A DNA stretch of 64,000 bases, taken from assembly GCF_036237275.1 (NCBI RefSeq), contig NZ_CP108352.1:6758001-6822000 (forward strand), in the 5' to 3' direction. Origin of the DNA: Streptomyces sp. NBC_01353 (GTDB lineage Bacteria > Actinomycetota > Actinomycetes > Streptomycetales > Streptomycetaceae). Under the pieces are notes generated by a model. It had not been told where the DNA came from. It saw nothing but the letters and a program-made list of their open reading frames with translations, and did not search any database. A program made the position numbers and the translations under genes. Positions 7,954-17,234 of the stretch are shown here, piece by piece; the first letter of the stretch is position 1; each line of letters starts with the position of its first letter.

Positions 7954-9220
7954 GACCGCTGCGGCGCTGCTCCTCGCCGGGCTGCTCGCCCTGACCGCGG
8001 CCTGCGGCAGCCGGCTCCCGGAGCGCGCGTTCGAGACGCGGCCCACCGCCACTTTCCCCTCCGGCGGTGAGCCGCTCCGGATCGGCGTCATCACCAGCGC
8101 CACCAGCCCCGTCGGCGGCGACGCGTTCACCGGCACGCGCGACGGCGCCCGCGCCTGGTTCGACGCCCTCAACGCCCGCGGGGGTCTGAACGGACGCCGC
8201 GTCGAGGTCGTCACCTGCGACGACGGCGGCAGCGGCGTCGGCAACAACGAGTGCGTGCACAAGCTGCTCGACGAGCGGAAGGTCTTCGCCCTGGTCGCCA
8301 CCACCGCCCTCGACTACGCAGGAGCCCCGCTCGTCGCGAAGGCCGGCGTCCCCGACATCGGGGGGCAGCCGCTCACCCCGGCGTACGACACCTATCCTCA
8401 TCTGTACGGGATCTACGGCAGCCTCGCCCCGCGCGCCGGAAAGGCCCCCGGCTGGGACGGGGTGCTGTACGGCGGGACCGAGGTCTACCGCTGGTTCAAG
8501 CGCGAGCACGGTGCCCGTACCGCCGCGGTCGTCGCCTACAACCAGGCCGCCTCGACGGCGTACGCCCGGCTGATCTCCGACGGCCTGCGGGCCGAGGGAT
8601 ACAAGGTCGTCGACGAACAGGTGGACTTCGCCCTGCCCAACTTCCGCGCCGTGGCCGCGGATCTGAAGGCGCAGGGCGCCGACCTCGTCTTCGACGCGAT
8701 GGACACGCACGGCAACGCCCAGCTCTGCGAGGCGATGGAGGCGCTGGACGTCCGTGTCACCGCCAAGGTGACCAACGTGCAGAACTGGTCATCGACCGTG
8801 CCCCGCGACTACGCCGCGTCCCCCGCCTGCCGCGAGGCGCTCTTCGTGACCGGTTCCAGCCGCAACTACGAGGACACCGGGCATCCTGCGGTACGGGAGT
8901 TCCGGGCGGCGATGGGGGACCGGCCGCTCTCCCAGTGGCAACTGGAGGGCTGGGCAGCCGCCATGTGGTTCACGGACGCGGCGCTGTCCTGCGGCGACCG
9001 GCTCACCCGCGCCTGCGTCGAGGAGTTCGTGAATCGGCCGGAGCCTTACACCGCCCGCGGACTGCTGCTGCCGGTCCGCTTCGAGAAGCTCGTCGAGCCG
9101 CCGAAGACCCGTCACACCTGTCTGTCCGTGGCCCGTTGGCAGGACGGGCGGGGCTGGGTCAGCCAGGGAGAGATGACCACGAACTGTGCCACCGTTCCCC
9201 AGCTCGGCTACCGACCGTGA
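7931..9220 (+). CDS. LivK-type substrate-binding lipoprotein
   Basis: This encodes 429 residues with a lipoprotein signal peptide whose lipobox is LTAAC, Cys at about residue 25. The periplasmic-binding-protein type 1 fold is visible in LRIGVITSATSPVGGD and in RVEVVTCDDGG. It would capture the ligand outside the membrane and deliver it to the LivHMG/LivF transporter encoded divergently at 3.7-6.9 kb. GTG 7931 is the start that places the signal peptide correctly; it lies within the end of the preceding gene, and I see no clear ribosome-binding site, so coupling is likely. Confidence 0.9.
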   Translation: MRPFRAVETAAALLLAGLLALTAACGSRLPERAFETRPTATFPSGGEPLRIGVITSATSPVGGDAFTGTRDGARAWFDALNARGGLNGRRVEVVTCDDGGSGVGNNECVHKLLDERKVFALVATTALDYAGAPLVAKAGVPDIGGQPLTPAYDTYPHLYGIYGSLAPRAGKAPGWDGVLYGGTEVYRWFKREHGARTAAVVAYNQAASTAYARLISDGLRAEGYKVVDEQVDFALPNFRAVAADLKAQGADLVFDAMDTHGNAQLCEAMEALDVRVTAKVTNVQNWSSTVPRDYAASPACREALFVTGSSRNYEDTGHPAVREFRAAMGDRPLSQWQLEGWAAAMWFTDAALSCGDRLTRACVEEFVNRPEPYTARGLLLPVRFEKLVEPPKTRHTCLSVARWQDGRGWVSQGEMTTNCATVPQLGYRP

Positions 9221-9287
9221 AGCGAGCGCCGGGCGGGCAGTACAGTCGCCACAGTCCGACCACTTCACCGGGGGGAACCGGCACCCG

Positions 9288-10562
9288 ATGCGCATCTCCT
9301 TTCTGCTCCACAACGCCTACCACATCGGCGGAACCATCCGGACGACGTTCACCCTGGCGCAGGTCCTGGCGGAGCGTCACGAGGTGGAGATCGTGTCCGT
9401 CTTCCGGCACCGCGACGAGCCGATCCTGGGCCTGCCCGCCGGAGTGACCCTGCGTCACCTCGTGGACCTGCGGAAGGACAGCCCCGGCTACGACGGAGAG
9501 CACCGGGACTTCTCCCGGCCCGCCACGGTCTTCCCGCGCGGCGACGGCCGGTGGAAGCAGTACAGCGCGCTCACCGACGCCCGCATCGGCGAGCATCTCG
9601 CGGGCGTCGAGGCCGACGTGCTGGTCGCCACCCGCCCCGGACTCAACGTCCACCTCGCCAAGCAGGCCCGGCGCGGACCGGTCCTGGTCGGCCAGGAGCA
9701 TCTGGTGCTTGCCGGACACACCTTCCGGCTGCGCCGCGAGATCCGCCATCAGTACGCGCTCCTGGACGCCGTCACGACGGTCACCGAGGCCGACGCACGC
9801 GCCTACCGGTCCCGGCTGAAGCTGCCGGGCGTCCGGATCGACGCGGTGCCCAACAGCGTGCCCGCGCCGAGCGTGGCGCCCGCCGACCCCGTCGCGAAGA
9901 TCGTCGTCGCGGCGGGCCGACTGACCCGGGTGAAGCGGTACGACGTGCTGATCGACGCGTTCGCCGAGGTGACGGCGGCCCGGCCGGACTGGAAGCTGCG
10001 GATCTACGGCACCGGGGACGCCGTCGACGACATGAAGGCCACGCTCGCGCGGCGCATCAAGGACCGCGGTCTCGAGGAGAACGTCTTCCTCATGGGCTGG
10101 GCCAACCCGATGGAGCCGGAGTGGGCGAAGGGCTCGATCGCCGCCGTCACCTCGCTGCGCGAGTCCTTCGGCATGACCATCGTCGAGGCGATGCGGTGCG
10201 GACTCCCGGTCGTCTCCACCGACTGCCACGGCCCCCGCGAGATCATCGAGGACGGGGTCGACGGCCGCCTGGTGCCCGTCGACGACGTGGCCGCGATCGC
10301 CCGGGCGCTGCTCGACCTCATCGAGGACGACGAACTGCGCGCCAAGACCGCGCGCGCCGCGCTGACGGCGTCCGAACGCTTCGACCCGGTGCGCATCGCC
10401 GCCCGCCACGAGGAGATCTGGTCCGACCTGGTCGACCGAGGCGCGAGCGGCCGCACTCACGGCGGCGTCGGCGAGGCCGTCCACCGGACCGTCGGCGGCG
10501 CGATTGACGCCGTGTACGAGCTGAAGCGCCGGGCCGGAGTCCTGGTCCGCCGCTTCCGCTGA
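9288..10562 (+). CDS. Glycosyltransferase family 4
   Basis: This encodes 424 residues with the GT-B fold. The N-terminal domain begins ISFLLHNAYHIGGTIRTTFTLA. The C-terminal donor-binding domain has VVAAGRLTRVKRYDVLIDAF, LRIYGTGDAVDDM and the EX7E-type motif within ESFGMTIVEAMRCGLPVVSTD. Such enzymes transfer sugars from NDP donors to glycan or lipid acceptors; the acceptor is unknown. ATG 9288 has a G-rich GGGGGAA site about 10 bases upstream. The gene stands alone between the LivK-like gene and a WYL regulator. Confidence 0.93.
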   Translation: MRISFLLHNAYHIGGTIRTTFTLAQVLAERHEVEIVSVFRHRDEPILGLPAGVTLRHLVDLRKDSPGYDGEHRDFSRPATVFPRGDGRWKQYSALTDARIGEHLAGVEADVLVATRPGLNVHLAKQARRGPVLVGQEHLVLAGHTFRLRREIRHQYALLDAVTTVTEADARAYRSRLKLPGVRIDAVPNSVPAPSVAPADPVAKIVVAAGRLTRVKRYDVLIDAFAEVTAARPDWKLRIYGTGDAVDDMKATLARRIKDRGLEENVFLMGWANPMEPEWAKGSIAAVTSLRESFGMTIVEAMRCGLPVVSTDCHGPREIIEDGVDGRLVPVDDVAAIARALLDLIEDDELRAKTARAALTASERFDPVRIAARHEEIWSDLVDRGASGRTHGGVGEAVHRTVGGAIDAVYELKRRAGVLVRRFR

Positions 10563-10797
10563 GCGGACGGCGGGCGCCTCAGGGCCGGTCGGGGTCCCCG
10601 GTGGGCTCGGTGGTCGGGGTCCCGGAGGGCCCGGCTGTCGGGTCCCCGGTCGGTCCGGCCGTCCGGACGCCGTGCGGCCCGGTCGCGGGTGGGCTCGGCC
10701 GTGGGCCCCGTGCGGCCCGGCCGTCGCGCGGTACGGGCGCCGGTCCTCGTGCAGTCGAGGACCGTAGCTGTCCTCGGCTGCTGGCAGACTCGGGCCC
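10563..10797. repeat. Intergenic GGTC-rich low-complexity tract with a 9-bp hairpin
   Basis: From about 10580 to 10720 the DNA is a degenerate run of GGTC, GGTCCC and GGCCCGG units, which would read as Thr/Gly/Pro repeats on the minus strand but has no credible gene start. At 10741-10764 there is a perfect inverted repeat, CGGTCCTCG-6 bases-CGAGGACCG, 33 bases upstream of the WYL regulator. It may be an autoregulatory operator or the terminator of the glycosyltransferase gene. Confidence 0.6.
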
Positions 10798-11775
10798 ATG
10801 TTGGAGACCTCCGCACGACTGCTGCGTCTGCTCTCGCTGCTGCAGGCCCACCGCGAGTGGTCCGGGGCGGATCTCGCCGAGCGGCTCGGGGTCACCCCGC
10901 GGACCGTGCGACGGGACGTCGACCGGCTGCGCGAGCTCGGCTATCCGGTCAACGCCAGCCCCGGTACCGGCGGCGGGTACCAACTGGGCGCCGGTGCCGA
11001 GCTACCGCCGCTGCTGCTCGACGACGACGAAGCCGTCGCCGTGGCGGTCGGGCTGCGCACGGCTGCCGGCCAGGGCATCGAGGGCATCGGCGAGACCTCC
11101 GTACGCGCCCTGGCCAAACTGGAGCAGGTGCTGCCGGGCCGGCTGCAGCGCCGGGTGAGCACGCTCAACGCCTTCACCGTGCCGATGCTCCGCACCCCGC
11201 AGGCGCAGGTCGACCCCGCCGTCCTCACCGAGCTCGCGAACGCCTGCCGGGACAGCGAGCGGCTCCGTTTCGAGTACCGCGACCACGGCGGCACGGCCAC
11301 CCGCCGTACGGTCGAGCCGCACCGCCTCGTGTGCACCGAACGCCGCTGGTACCTGGTCGCCTGGGACCTCGACCGAGCCGACTGGCGTACGTTCCGGGCC
11401 GACCGGATCGAGCCGAAGCCACCGCACGGCCCCCGCTTCCCGCCCCGCGAGCCGCCCGCCGCGGACCTGGCCGCCTATGTCTCGGAGGGCGTCTCGACGG
11501 CGGCCTACGCGGCCGGGGCGACGATCCGGCTGCATGTCCCGCTCGCCGAGGCCGTCCAGGTCGTCGGGCCCATGGACGGCGTCCTGGAGGCGGACGGGGA
11601 CAGCTCCTCCCTGCTGCGCACGGGCGCGGGAACCCTGGAGTACCTCGTGATCCACTTGATGATGCTGGGCCTCGAGTTCGAGGTCGTCGAGCCGCGCGAG
11701 CTGGACGACTGGATCCGCAGCGTCAGGGACCGGCTTTCTCGCGCCCTGGAACGCTCGGAGCGCTCGAAGCGCTGA
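10798..11775 (+). CDS. YafY-type HTH/WYL-domain transcriptional regulator
   Basis: This encodes 325 residues. An N-terminal winged helix-turn-helix of the DeoR/HTH_11 type is seen in [38 protein letters not shown], split here by description only: helices lie in residues 5-45. A WYL domain follows around [21 protein letters not shown], residues 180-200, and then a WCX-type C-terminal extension. WYL regulators sense nucleic-acid or nucleotide ligands in several bacteria; the ligand here is unknown. Its 3' end overlaps the convergent ctaD gene by 53 bases. Confidence 0.92.
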   Translation: MLETSARLLRLLSLLQAHREWSGADLAERLGVTPRTVRRDVDRLRELGYPVNASPGTGGGYQLGAGAELPPLLLDDDEAVAVAVGLRTAAGQGIEGIGETSVRALAKLEQVLPGRLQRRVSTLNAFTVPMLRTPQAQVDPAVLTELANACRDSERLRFEYRDHGGTATRRTVEPHRLVCTERRWYLVAWDLDRADWRTFRADRIEPKPPHGPRFPPREPPAADLAAYVSEGVSTAAYAAGATIRLHVPLAEAVQVVGPMDGVLEADGDSSSLLRTGAGTLEYLVIHLMMLGLEFEVVEPRELDDWIRSVRDRLSRALERSERSKR

Positions 11776-13426
11776 TCCGGGCCCGCTCCAAGGCCACGAA
11801 CTCCGGGTGGTGCAGATCGAAGGCCGGCGACTCGGAGCGGATCCGCGGAACGGCGTCGAAGTTGTGGCGGGGCGGCGGGCACGACGTCGCCCACTCCAGC
11901 GAGCGCCCGAACCCCCACGGGTCGTCCGCCTCGACCTTCGCCCCGTACCGGGCCGTCAGCCAGACGTTGTACAGGAACGGCAGCGTGGAGGCGCCGAGCA
12001 GGAACGCGCCGATGGAGGAGACGGTGTTCAGCGCCGTGAAGCCGTCGGCGTCCAGATAGTCGGCGTACCGCCGTGGCATTCCCTCCGCGCCGAGCCAGTG
12101 CTGCACCAGGAACGTGAGGTGGAAGCCCACGAAGAGCGTCCAGAAGTGGATCTTGCCCAGGCGCTCGTCGAGCAGTTTGCCGGTGAACTTGGGCCACCAG
12201 AAGTAGAAGCCGGCGAACATCGCGAAGACGACCGTGCCGAAGACCGTGTAGTGGAAGTGGGCCACGACGAAGTACGAGTCGGTGACGGCGAAGTCCATCG
12301 GCGGCGAGGCGAGGACGACGCCGGTCAGCCCGCCGAAGAGGAACGACACGAGGAACCCGACCGACCACAGCATCGGGGTCTCGAAGGACAACGAGCCCTT
12401 GAGCATCGTGCCGGACCAGTTGAAGAACTTCACGCCGGTCGGCACCGCGATGAGGAACGACAGCAGGGAGAAGAAGGGCAGCAGGACCGCACCCGTGGCG
12501 AACATGTGGTGTGCCCACACCACCACCGAGAGTCCGGTGATGGTCATGGTGGCGGCGATCAGGGTCGCGTAGCCGAAGATCGGCTTGCGGGCGAAGACCG
12601 GGATGATCTCGCTGATGATGCCGAAGAACGGCAGGGCGATGATGTAGACCTCGGGGTGGCCGAAGAACCAGAAGAGATGCTGCCACAGCAGCGCCCCGCC
12701 GTTCTCCGGCTGGAAGACCAGCGAGCCGAACCGCCGGTCCGACTCCAGGACGAGCAGCGCCGCGGCGAGCACCGGGAAGGCCATCAGCACCAGGACCGTG
12801 GTGAAGAGGATGTTCCAGGTGAAGATCGGCATCCGGAACATGGTCATGCCCGGCGCGCGCATCCCGATGATCGTCGCCAGGAAGTTCACCGAGGTCAGGA
12901 TCGTGCCGAAGCCGGAGAGCGCGAGGCCCATGATCCACAGGTCGGCGCCGATGCCGGGGGAGTGCTCCAGGCTGTTGAGCGGGGCGTAGGCGGTCCAGCC
13001 GAAGGCGGGTGGCCCGCTCGGCACGAAGAGGGAGCCGATCACCATCAGGCCGCCGAAGAGGAACAGCCAGTACGAGAACATGTTCAGCCGCGGGAAGGCG
13101 ACGTCCGGGGCGCCGATCTGGAGCGGCACCAGCTCGTTGGCGAAGCCGGCGAAGGTAGGTGTCGCGAAGAGCAGCAGCATGATCGTGCCGTGCAGGGTGA
13201 ACGCCTGGTTGAACTGCTGGTTGTCGATCAGCTGCTGCCCGGGACGGGCCAGCTCCGCCCGCATCAGCATCGCCATGAGCCCGGCGGCCAGGAAGAAGAC
13301 GAACGAGGTCACCAGGTAGAGGTGGCCGATCTTCTTGTGGTCGGTCGTGGTGAGCCAGTCGATCAGGACCCGCCCATGCCGTTCCCGAGGTGATTCGACG
13401 GCCGCGTGCGCGGTGTCGATGCCCAT
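11723..13426 (-). CDS. ctaD: Cytochrome c oxidase subunit I (aa3 type), stand-alone copy
   Basis: This encodes 567 residues with about 12 membrane helices. The haem-copper ligands are present: HGTIM for haem a, GHPEVY with the Tyr cross-linked to a CuB His, WAHHM for CuB, and VAHFHY for haems a3 and a. The enzyme reduces oxygen and pumps protons. The start is ATG 13426 with GGAGG upstream (read on the minus strand); the frame is open further, but residues before MGIDTAHA look non-coding. No subunit II, III or bc1 genes are adjacent, so this is probably a second ctaD separate from the main operon. The C terminus overlaps the WYL gene. Confidence 0.95.
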   Translation of the reverse strand: MGIDTAHAAVESPRERHGRVLIDWLTTTDHKKIGHLYLVTSFVFFLAAGLMAMLMRAELARPGQQLIDNQQFNQAFTLHGTIMLLLFATPTFAGFANELVPLQIGAPDVAFPRLNMFSYWLFLFGGLMVIGSLFVPSGPPAFGWTAYAPLNSLEHSPGIGADLWIMGLALSGFGTILTSVNFLATIIGMRAPGMTMFRMPIFTWNILFTTVLVLMAFPVLAAALLVLESDRRFGSLVFQPENGGALLWQHLFWFFGHPEVYIIALPFFGIISEIIPVFARKPIFGYATLIAATMTITGLSVVVWAHHMFATGAVLLPFFSLLSFLIAVPTGVKFFNWSGTMLKGSLSFETPMLWSVGFLVSFLFGGLTGVVLASPPMDFAVTDSYFVVAHFHYTVFGTVVFAMFAGFYFWWPKFTGKLLDERLGKIHFWTLFVGFHLTFLVQHWLGAEGMPRRYADYLDADGFTALNTVSSIGAFLLGASTLPFLYNVWLTARYGAKVEADDPWGFGRSLEWATSCPPPRHNFDAVPRIRSESPAFDLHHPEFVALERARISASSAPSVPGREKAGP

Positions 13427-13748
13427 CGATGCCTCCGGTTCCGAATCGTCCGGACATGATGCGCGCCGCCGGTCCAGGAGCTCGGGAGGCGGGCCGACGG
13501 CGCTGCTCCGATCAGCCGAACGTGTGCGCATCGTGCGGGGAAATCGTGAATACCGGACGGTCGTCCTCCGCCCTCTCAATTCCCTTGGGAGGCGGGTGGG
13601 AAGGAATTCCGGAGGTCTTTGTACGACCTGAGTGAGGGGGCCTGCAATTGCCGGATATTCGGCCGGAAAGTGCCCTCTCGGGTGACGGTGCTCGTGTCAA
13701 ACGTATGTCGAGAAGCTGTGACACAAGCGTGACCGGTAAGGGACTAAC
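13427..13748. other. Intergenic region between ctaD and the I78 gene
   Basis: This 322-base gap holds the promoters for divergent ctaD and the small inhibitor gene. It is locally AT-richer around 13550-13670, with GGAATTCCGG and GCCGGATATTCGGC-like palindromic stretches. Near its right end TGTCA at 13696-13700 and TGACA at 13719-13723 form a short inverted repeat upstream of the inhibitor gene. I see no gene in it. Confidence 0.45.
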
Positions 13749-13961
13749 GTGAGTTGCATGACACCGAAGCAGACCTCTCCCCAACCGCAGGACGACTATG
13801 TGGGGCTGGCCCGGGAGCGGGCCGAAGAGCTCGCCCGGGACCACGGCTGGAGCGTGGTGCGGTCCCTGCCGCCCGGCTCGATCATCACCATGGAGTACCT
13901 GGAGGGACGCATCAACTTCGAGGTGACGGAGGGCACTGTCACCCGCTGCTGGCTGGGGTAG
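13749..13961 (+). CDS. I78-type peptidase inhibitor family protein
   Basis: This encodes 70 residues with no signal peptide. The sequence DDYVGLARERAEELA, then GWSVVRSLPPGSIITMEYLEGRIN and final TRCWLG, matches the potato-inhibitor-I-like I78 fold seen in many Streptomyces small proteins. A role in inhibiting serine proteases is family knowledge only. GTG 13749 is preferred because AAGGGA lies five bases upstream; ATG 13758 would have a spacing of 14. The gene is monocistronic and is followed by a strong terminator. Confidence 0.85.
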   Translation: MSCMTPKQTSPQPQDDYVGLARERAEELARDHGWSVVRSLPPGSIITMEYLEGRINFEVTEGTVTRCWLG

Positions 13962-14005
13962 ACGCCCGTACGAGGAAGACGCCCGAATGGGGACGACGCG
14001 CGTAC

Positions 14006-14043
14006 GAGGAAGGGCCCCGGCCGTGAAGCCGGGGCCCTTCCTC
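14006..14043 (+). terminator. Strong hairpin terminator after the I78 gene
   Basis: A perfect 16-bp stem (14006-14021 with 14028-14043) has the 6-base loop CGTGAA. It lies between the I78 gene and the end of the convergent PAP2 gene at 14063, so it can serve both. A CGTACGAGGAAG direct repeat (about 13967 and 14001) flanks its left arm. Confidence 0.88.
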
Positions 14044-14062
14044 ATGCTGTCGTGACGGGCGA

Positions 14063-15079
14063 TCAGCCGCCGGTGAGCGGCCGCGAGTGCGGCGGGCGGC
14101 GGCTGCCGGCCGGAGTGACCGGTGTCCGCTCGGAGCGCACGGCATGGGCGGAGTGCGTGGTGTGCGTGCGGGGGGTGGTGAGCGGCGGAGCCAGTCGCCC
14201 CTCGCCGCGCGCGGCGGACCGCCCGCTCCTGACACCGATGATCTCCCGGACCGGCTCCTCGGCCCCCGCCGGACGCTGCGGGGGCATCGCGGGGCGCGGT
14301 CCACCGGTCGCGACGGGCAGCGAAGGCACCAGCCGGCGGCGGGCCCGCAACTGCTCGCGCAGGCGGTCGCGCAGGCTCAGGATCAGTGCCTCGGCCCGGG
14401 CGATCGGCGACTCGCACCACGGCAGGGCCAGCAGGATGAGGAGCCCCGCGGCCCAGCCGAGCATCACATCGCTCAGCCAGTGCGTACCGATGTAGACCGT
14501 GGTGAGGCCGACACCGAGCGCGACCACGGCCGAGAGGGCCGACAGATAGCGCCGGGCCCGCGGAGTGGTCGCCAGATAGGCCAGGATTCCCCAGGTCACG
14601 ACCGCGTTGGCGGTGTGGCCGGACGGAAATATATCGCCGCCCGCGAAGAGCTCGGCGGAGCCGACCTGCGTCGCGTAGTGGGGGCCGAGACGGCCGAGTC
14701 CGATCTTGACCGCGCCGACCGTCACGTTCAGCAGGAGCAGCGCCGCGCCGAGCGACAGCAGCGGGCGCAGCGTGTGCTGGCGCCAGGAGCGCCAGCCCAG
14801 CCAGGCCGCCACCATCACGGCGGTGGGACCGCGCTGGCCGAGGACGACGTAGTAGTCGAGGAAGCCGTGGATCTCCGGCCACTGCTGGTACGGCCGGAAG
14901 AGCATGATCTTCCAGTCGAGGGTCACCAGCCAGGTCGACAGGAGCACGGCCACGACGATGGCGAGATAGAACGCCAGCGTCCCGCCGAAGAGGGCGAGAC
15001 GCGTGCGGGTCATCCCCGGGACCTCTATCTTCGGCGGTTCCGGCTCCCGGTCCAGCCGGGCAAAGATGTCGGTTCGCAC
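14063..15079 (-). CDS. PAP2-family membrane phosphatase
   Basis: This encodes 338 residues with about five membrane helices in the first 250. The phosphatidic-acid-phosphatase motifs are present: KIGLGRLGP (variant of KX6RP), PSGHT, and GTHWLSDVMLG with the catalytic His. It probably removes phosphate from lipid phosphates or undecaprenyl diphosphate. A Pro/Arg-rich cytosolic tail of about 90 residues follows. The GTG start at 15079 has no ribosome-binding site. TAACGT, a good -10 (15087-15092 on the minus strand), ends seven bases before the GTG, which suggests a leaderless mRNA. Confidence 0.9.
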   Translation of the reverse strand: MRTDIFARLDREPEPPKIEVPGMTRTRLALFGGTLAFYLAIVVAVLLSTWLVTLDWKIMLFRPYQQWPEIHGFLDYYVVLGQRGPTAVMVAAWLGWRSWRQHTLRPLLSLGAALLLLNVTVGAVKIGLGRLGPHYATQVGSAELFAGGDIFPSGHTANAVVTWGILAYLATTPRARRYLSALSAVVALGVGLTTVYIGTHWLSDVMLGWAAGLLILLALPWCESPIARAEALILSLRDRLREQLRARRRLVPSLPVATGGPRPAMPPQRPAGAEEPVREIIGVRSGRSAARGEGRLAPPLTTPRTHTTHSAHAVRSERTPVTPAGSRRPPHSRPLTGG

Positions 15080-15483
15080 CCAATCGACGTTACAGGGAGT
15101 GAGTAGCGACCTTGGTCGATCCGGTGTCTTCGTGATGACGATGTGATGTGGAGTAGGTCTCAGACCGGTGTTTATTCCTGGCGTACGTCTGAGAATCCGA
15201 TGACCCTCCGCCTATTGCCGCCGGGTGACTTTCCGGAAGTCTGTTTGTACGTCACGGAAATACTTCAAACGTCTGTACGCATGGAATTCCATGCGACGCG
15301 CGGTGCGGACGGAGTGGCGTACGCCACAGTCCGTGGCCCGCCGGGGTGAGAGCTGCACCACGCGCTCGGGCCCTGAACTCGCGTACGCTGACGGCTCACT
15401 CGCCCGTCGATGCCGGGCCGCCCCGAGGCCCACGCCTCGGCCGGTGCCCGCCGAGCGCGAGGGATCCATTGGGAGGTACGTAC
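15080..15483. other. 404-base intergenic region upstream of the MFS exporter with palindromes
   Basis: No convincing gene is present. Three dyad elements stand out: GGTCTCAGACC at 15156-15166; an 8-bp inverted repeat TCTCAGAC (15158-15165) and GTCTGAGA (15187-15194) separated by 21 bases; and a perfect 16-bp palindrome at 15279-15294. The left end carries the PAP2 promoter. The region is AT-richer than its neighbours between 15120 and 15300 and probably holds operators for the exporter. Confidence 0.5.
15279..15294. promoter_or_regulatory. 16-bp perfect palindrome, candidate operator
   Basis: GCATGGAATTCCATGC is fully self-complementary and sits 190 bases upstream of the MFS exporter start. 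Drug exporters are usually repressed by TetR- or MarR-type regulators that bind such sites. No regulator gene is adjacent, so the binding protein is unknown. Confidence 0.45.
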
Positions 15484-17160
15484 ATGCAGCGGACGATCAC
15501 GGCCGGAGCACGGCTCCGCGCCGCCGGCGGCGGCGCCAACCGCTGGGTCGTCCTCGTCGTCCTCTGCGTCAGCCTGCTGCTGGTCGCGCTGGACGCGACC
15601 GTGCTCCATGTCGCCGTCCCCTCCCTCACCGAGGATCTGCGCCCCAGCTCCACCGCCCTGCTGTGGATCGTCGACGCCTATCCCCTCATCTGTGCCTCGC
15701 TGCTGATCCTCTTCGGCACGCTCGGCGACCGGGTGGGACGGCGGCGGGTGCTGCTCCTCGGTTACGCGCTGTTCGGCGTCGCCTCCGCGGTCGCCGCCCT
15801 CGCCACCGAACCCGAGGTCCTGATCGGCGCCCGCGCCCTGCTCGGCGTCGGCGGCGCGATGATCATGCCGGCCACCCTCTCGATCCTCCGGGCGGTCTTT
15901 CCCGACCGGCGTGAGCGGGCCACCGCCATCGGCATCTGGACGGCGGTCGCCGCCGTCGGCGCCGCCACCGGGCCCGTGCTCGGCGGCTTCCTGGTCGAGC
16001 ACTACTGGTGGGGCTCGGTCTTCCTGATCAACATCCCGCTGATGGCACTGATCCTGCCGCTCGGCCGCTGGCTGCTCCCCGAGTCCAAGGGCCGCGACGA
16101 CGGCCCCTGGGACGTCCTCGGCGCGCTGATGGCCGCGGCGGGCGTGCTCGGCATGGTCCTCGGGGTGAAGCGGATCGGCGCCGGCGAGAACCTCTTCGTC
16201 TACCCGACCGCGGGACCGCTGCTCATCGGGGCGGCCCTGCTGACCCTCTTCGTACGCAGGCAGCGGCGGCGGGCCCACCCGCTGATCGACGTGCGGCTGT
16301 TCTCCCGGGCCGCGTTCACCACCTCCGTCGGCTGCATCGTGCTCGCCATGCTGGCCCTGGTCGGTCTGGAGCTGATCGCGGTCCAGTACCTCCAGCTGGT
16401 CCTCGGACTCAGCCCGCTGGAGACCGGGCTCCGGCTGCTGCCGCTCACCTTCGCCGCCATGGCCGCCGGCGCCACCGGCTCGTACACACTGCGCCGGATC
16501 GGCCCACGCCGGATGGTCGGCTGGGGCTTCGTGCTCACCGCCGCCGCCGTCCTGCTCCTGGTCCTCATGGGCCAGCACGACCGGCCGCTCCTGCTCACCT
16601 GCGGCTTCGTGCTGCTCGGCTTCGGACTCCAGACGACGCTCTTCTCCGCCTACGAGTCGATGCTCAGCGAGGCCCCGCCGGAGAGCGCGGGCGGCGCGGC
16701 GGCCATCGGCGAGACCTCGTACCAGCTCGGCGCGGGCATGGGCATCGCACTGCTCGGCAGCGTCATGAACGCGGCGTACGCCCCCGGCCTCTCCGCCGTC
16801 CCCGGTGTTCCGGACGCGGCGAGCCGGGCCGCCGCGAACTCGCTGGGAGAGGCGTACCAGGAGGCCGACCAGCTGGGCGGCGCGGCCGGCAAGGCGCTGT
16901 ACCATGCGGCCCGGCACGCCTTCGTGGACGGACTGCATGTGACGCTTTTCGTCAGCGCGGGCCTGCTGCTCCTCGGCGCGCTGATGGCGCTGCGGCTGCC
17001 GCGGGTGATGGAGTGCCCGGTGGATCCGGAGGATCTGGTGGACCCGGCGGGAGGCCTGGTGGATCCCAAGAGCCTGGTGGCCCCGGCTCCCGAGGAGGTA
17101 CGGGTGCCTGCCACCCGCGAGCCGGTCGAACCGGCCCGCTCCGGACGCACGGCGCGCTGA
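15484..17160 (+). CDS. MFS drug exporter, DHA2 (EmrB/QacA) 14-helix family
   Basis: This encodes 558 residues with about 14 membrane helices. It carries the DHA2 motifs LDATVLHVAVPSLTEDL (helix 1), GDRVGRRRVLLLG (motif A) and GPVLGGFLVEHYWW (motif C). It would extrude hydrophobic or cationic compounds using the proton gradient. The C-terminal tail has a degenerate DPEDLVDP / GLVDPKSLVAP repeat. ATG 15484 has GGAGG seven bases upstream. The gene is followed by a hairpin with a short T-run and is convergent with sflA. Confidence 0.94.
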   Translation: MQRTITAGARLRAAGGGANRWVVLVVLCVSLLLVALDATVLHVAVPSLTEDLRPSSTALLWIVDAYPLICASLLILFGTLGDRVGRRRVLLLGYALFGVASAVAALATEPEVLIGARALLGVGGAMIMPATLSILRAVFPDRRERATAIGIWTAVAAVGAATGPVLGGFLVEHYWWGSVFLINIPLMALILPLGRWLLPESKGRDDGPWDVLGALMAAAGVLGMVLGVKRIGAGENLFVYPTAGPLLIGAALLTLFVRRQRRRAHPLIDVRLFSRAAFTTSVGCIVLAMLALVGLELIAVQYLQLVLGLSPLETGLRLLPLTFAAMAAGATGSYTLRRIGPRRMVGWGFVLTAAAVLLLVLMGQHDRPLLLTCGFVLLGFGLQTTLFSAYESMLSEAPPESAGGAAAIGETSYQLGAGMGIALLGSVMNAAYAPGLSAVPGVPDAASRAAANSLGEAYQEADQLGGAAGKALYHAARHAFVDGLHVTLFVSAGLLLLGALMALRLPRVMECPVDPEDLVDPAGGLVDPKSLVAPAPEEVRVPATREPVEPARSGRTAR

Positions 17161-17176
17161 GGCGCCCCGTCGCCGT

Positions 17177-17203
17177 CCGTTCCGGTGAACGGCGAGCTTT
17201 TCC
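17177..17203 (+). terminator. Hairpin with T-run after the MFS gene
   Basis: CCGTTC (17177-17182), the loop CGGT and GAACGG (17187-17192) form a 6-bp stem. It is followed by CGAGCTTTT, one of the few T-runs in this window. It lies 16 bases after the MFS stop and 32 bases before the end of sflA. Confidence 0.6.
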
Positions 17204-17234
17204 CCCAGCGCTGCCGCCGGGAGGTGCTCGCGGC

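Noticed and set aside
10579-10983. Minus-strand open frame with Thr/Gly/Pro repeats overlapping the WYL gene
   Set aside because: It covers the coding start of a well-supported regulator, has no ribosome-binding site, and its repeats come from a low-complexity GGTC tract.
15143-15349. Possible 68-residue gene upstream of the MFS exporter
   Set aside because: Codon third positions are not GC-biased, there is no good ribosome-binding site, and it covers the palindromic region.
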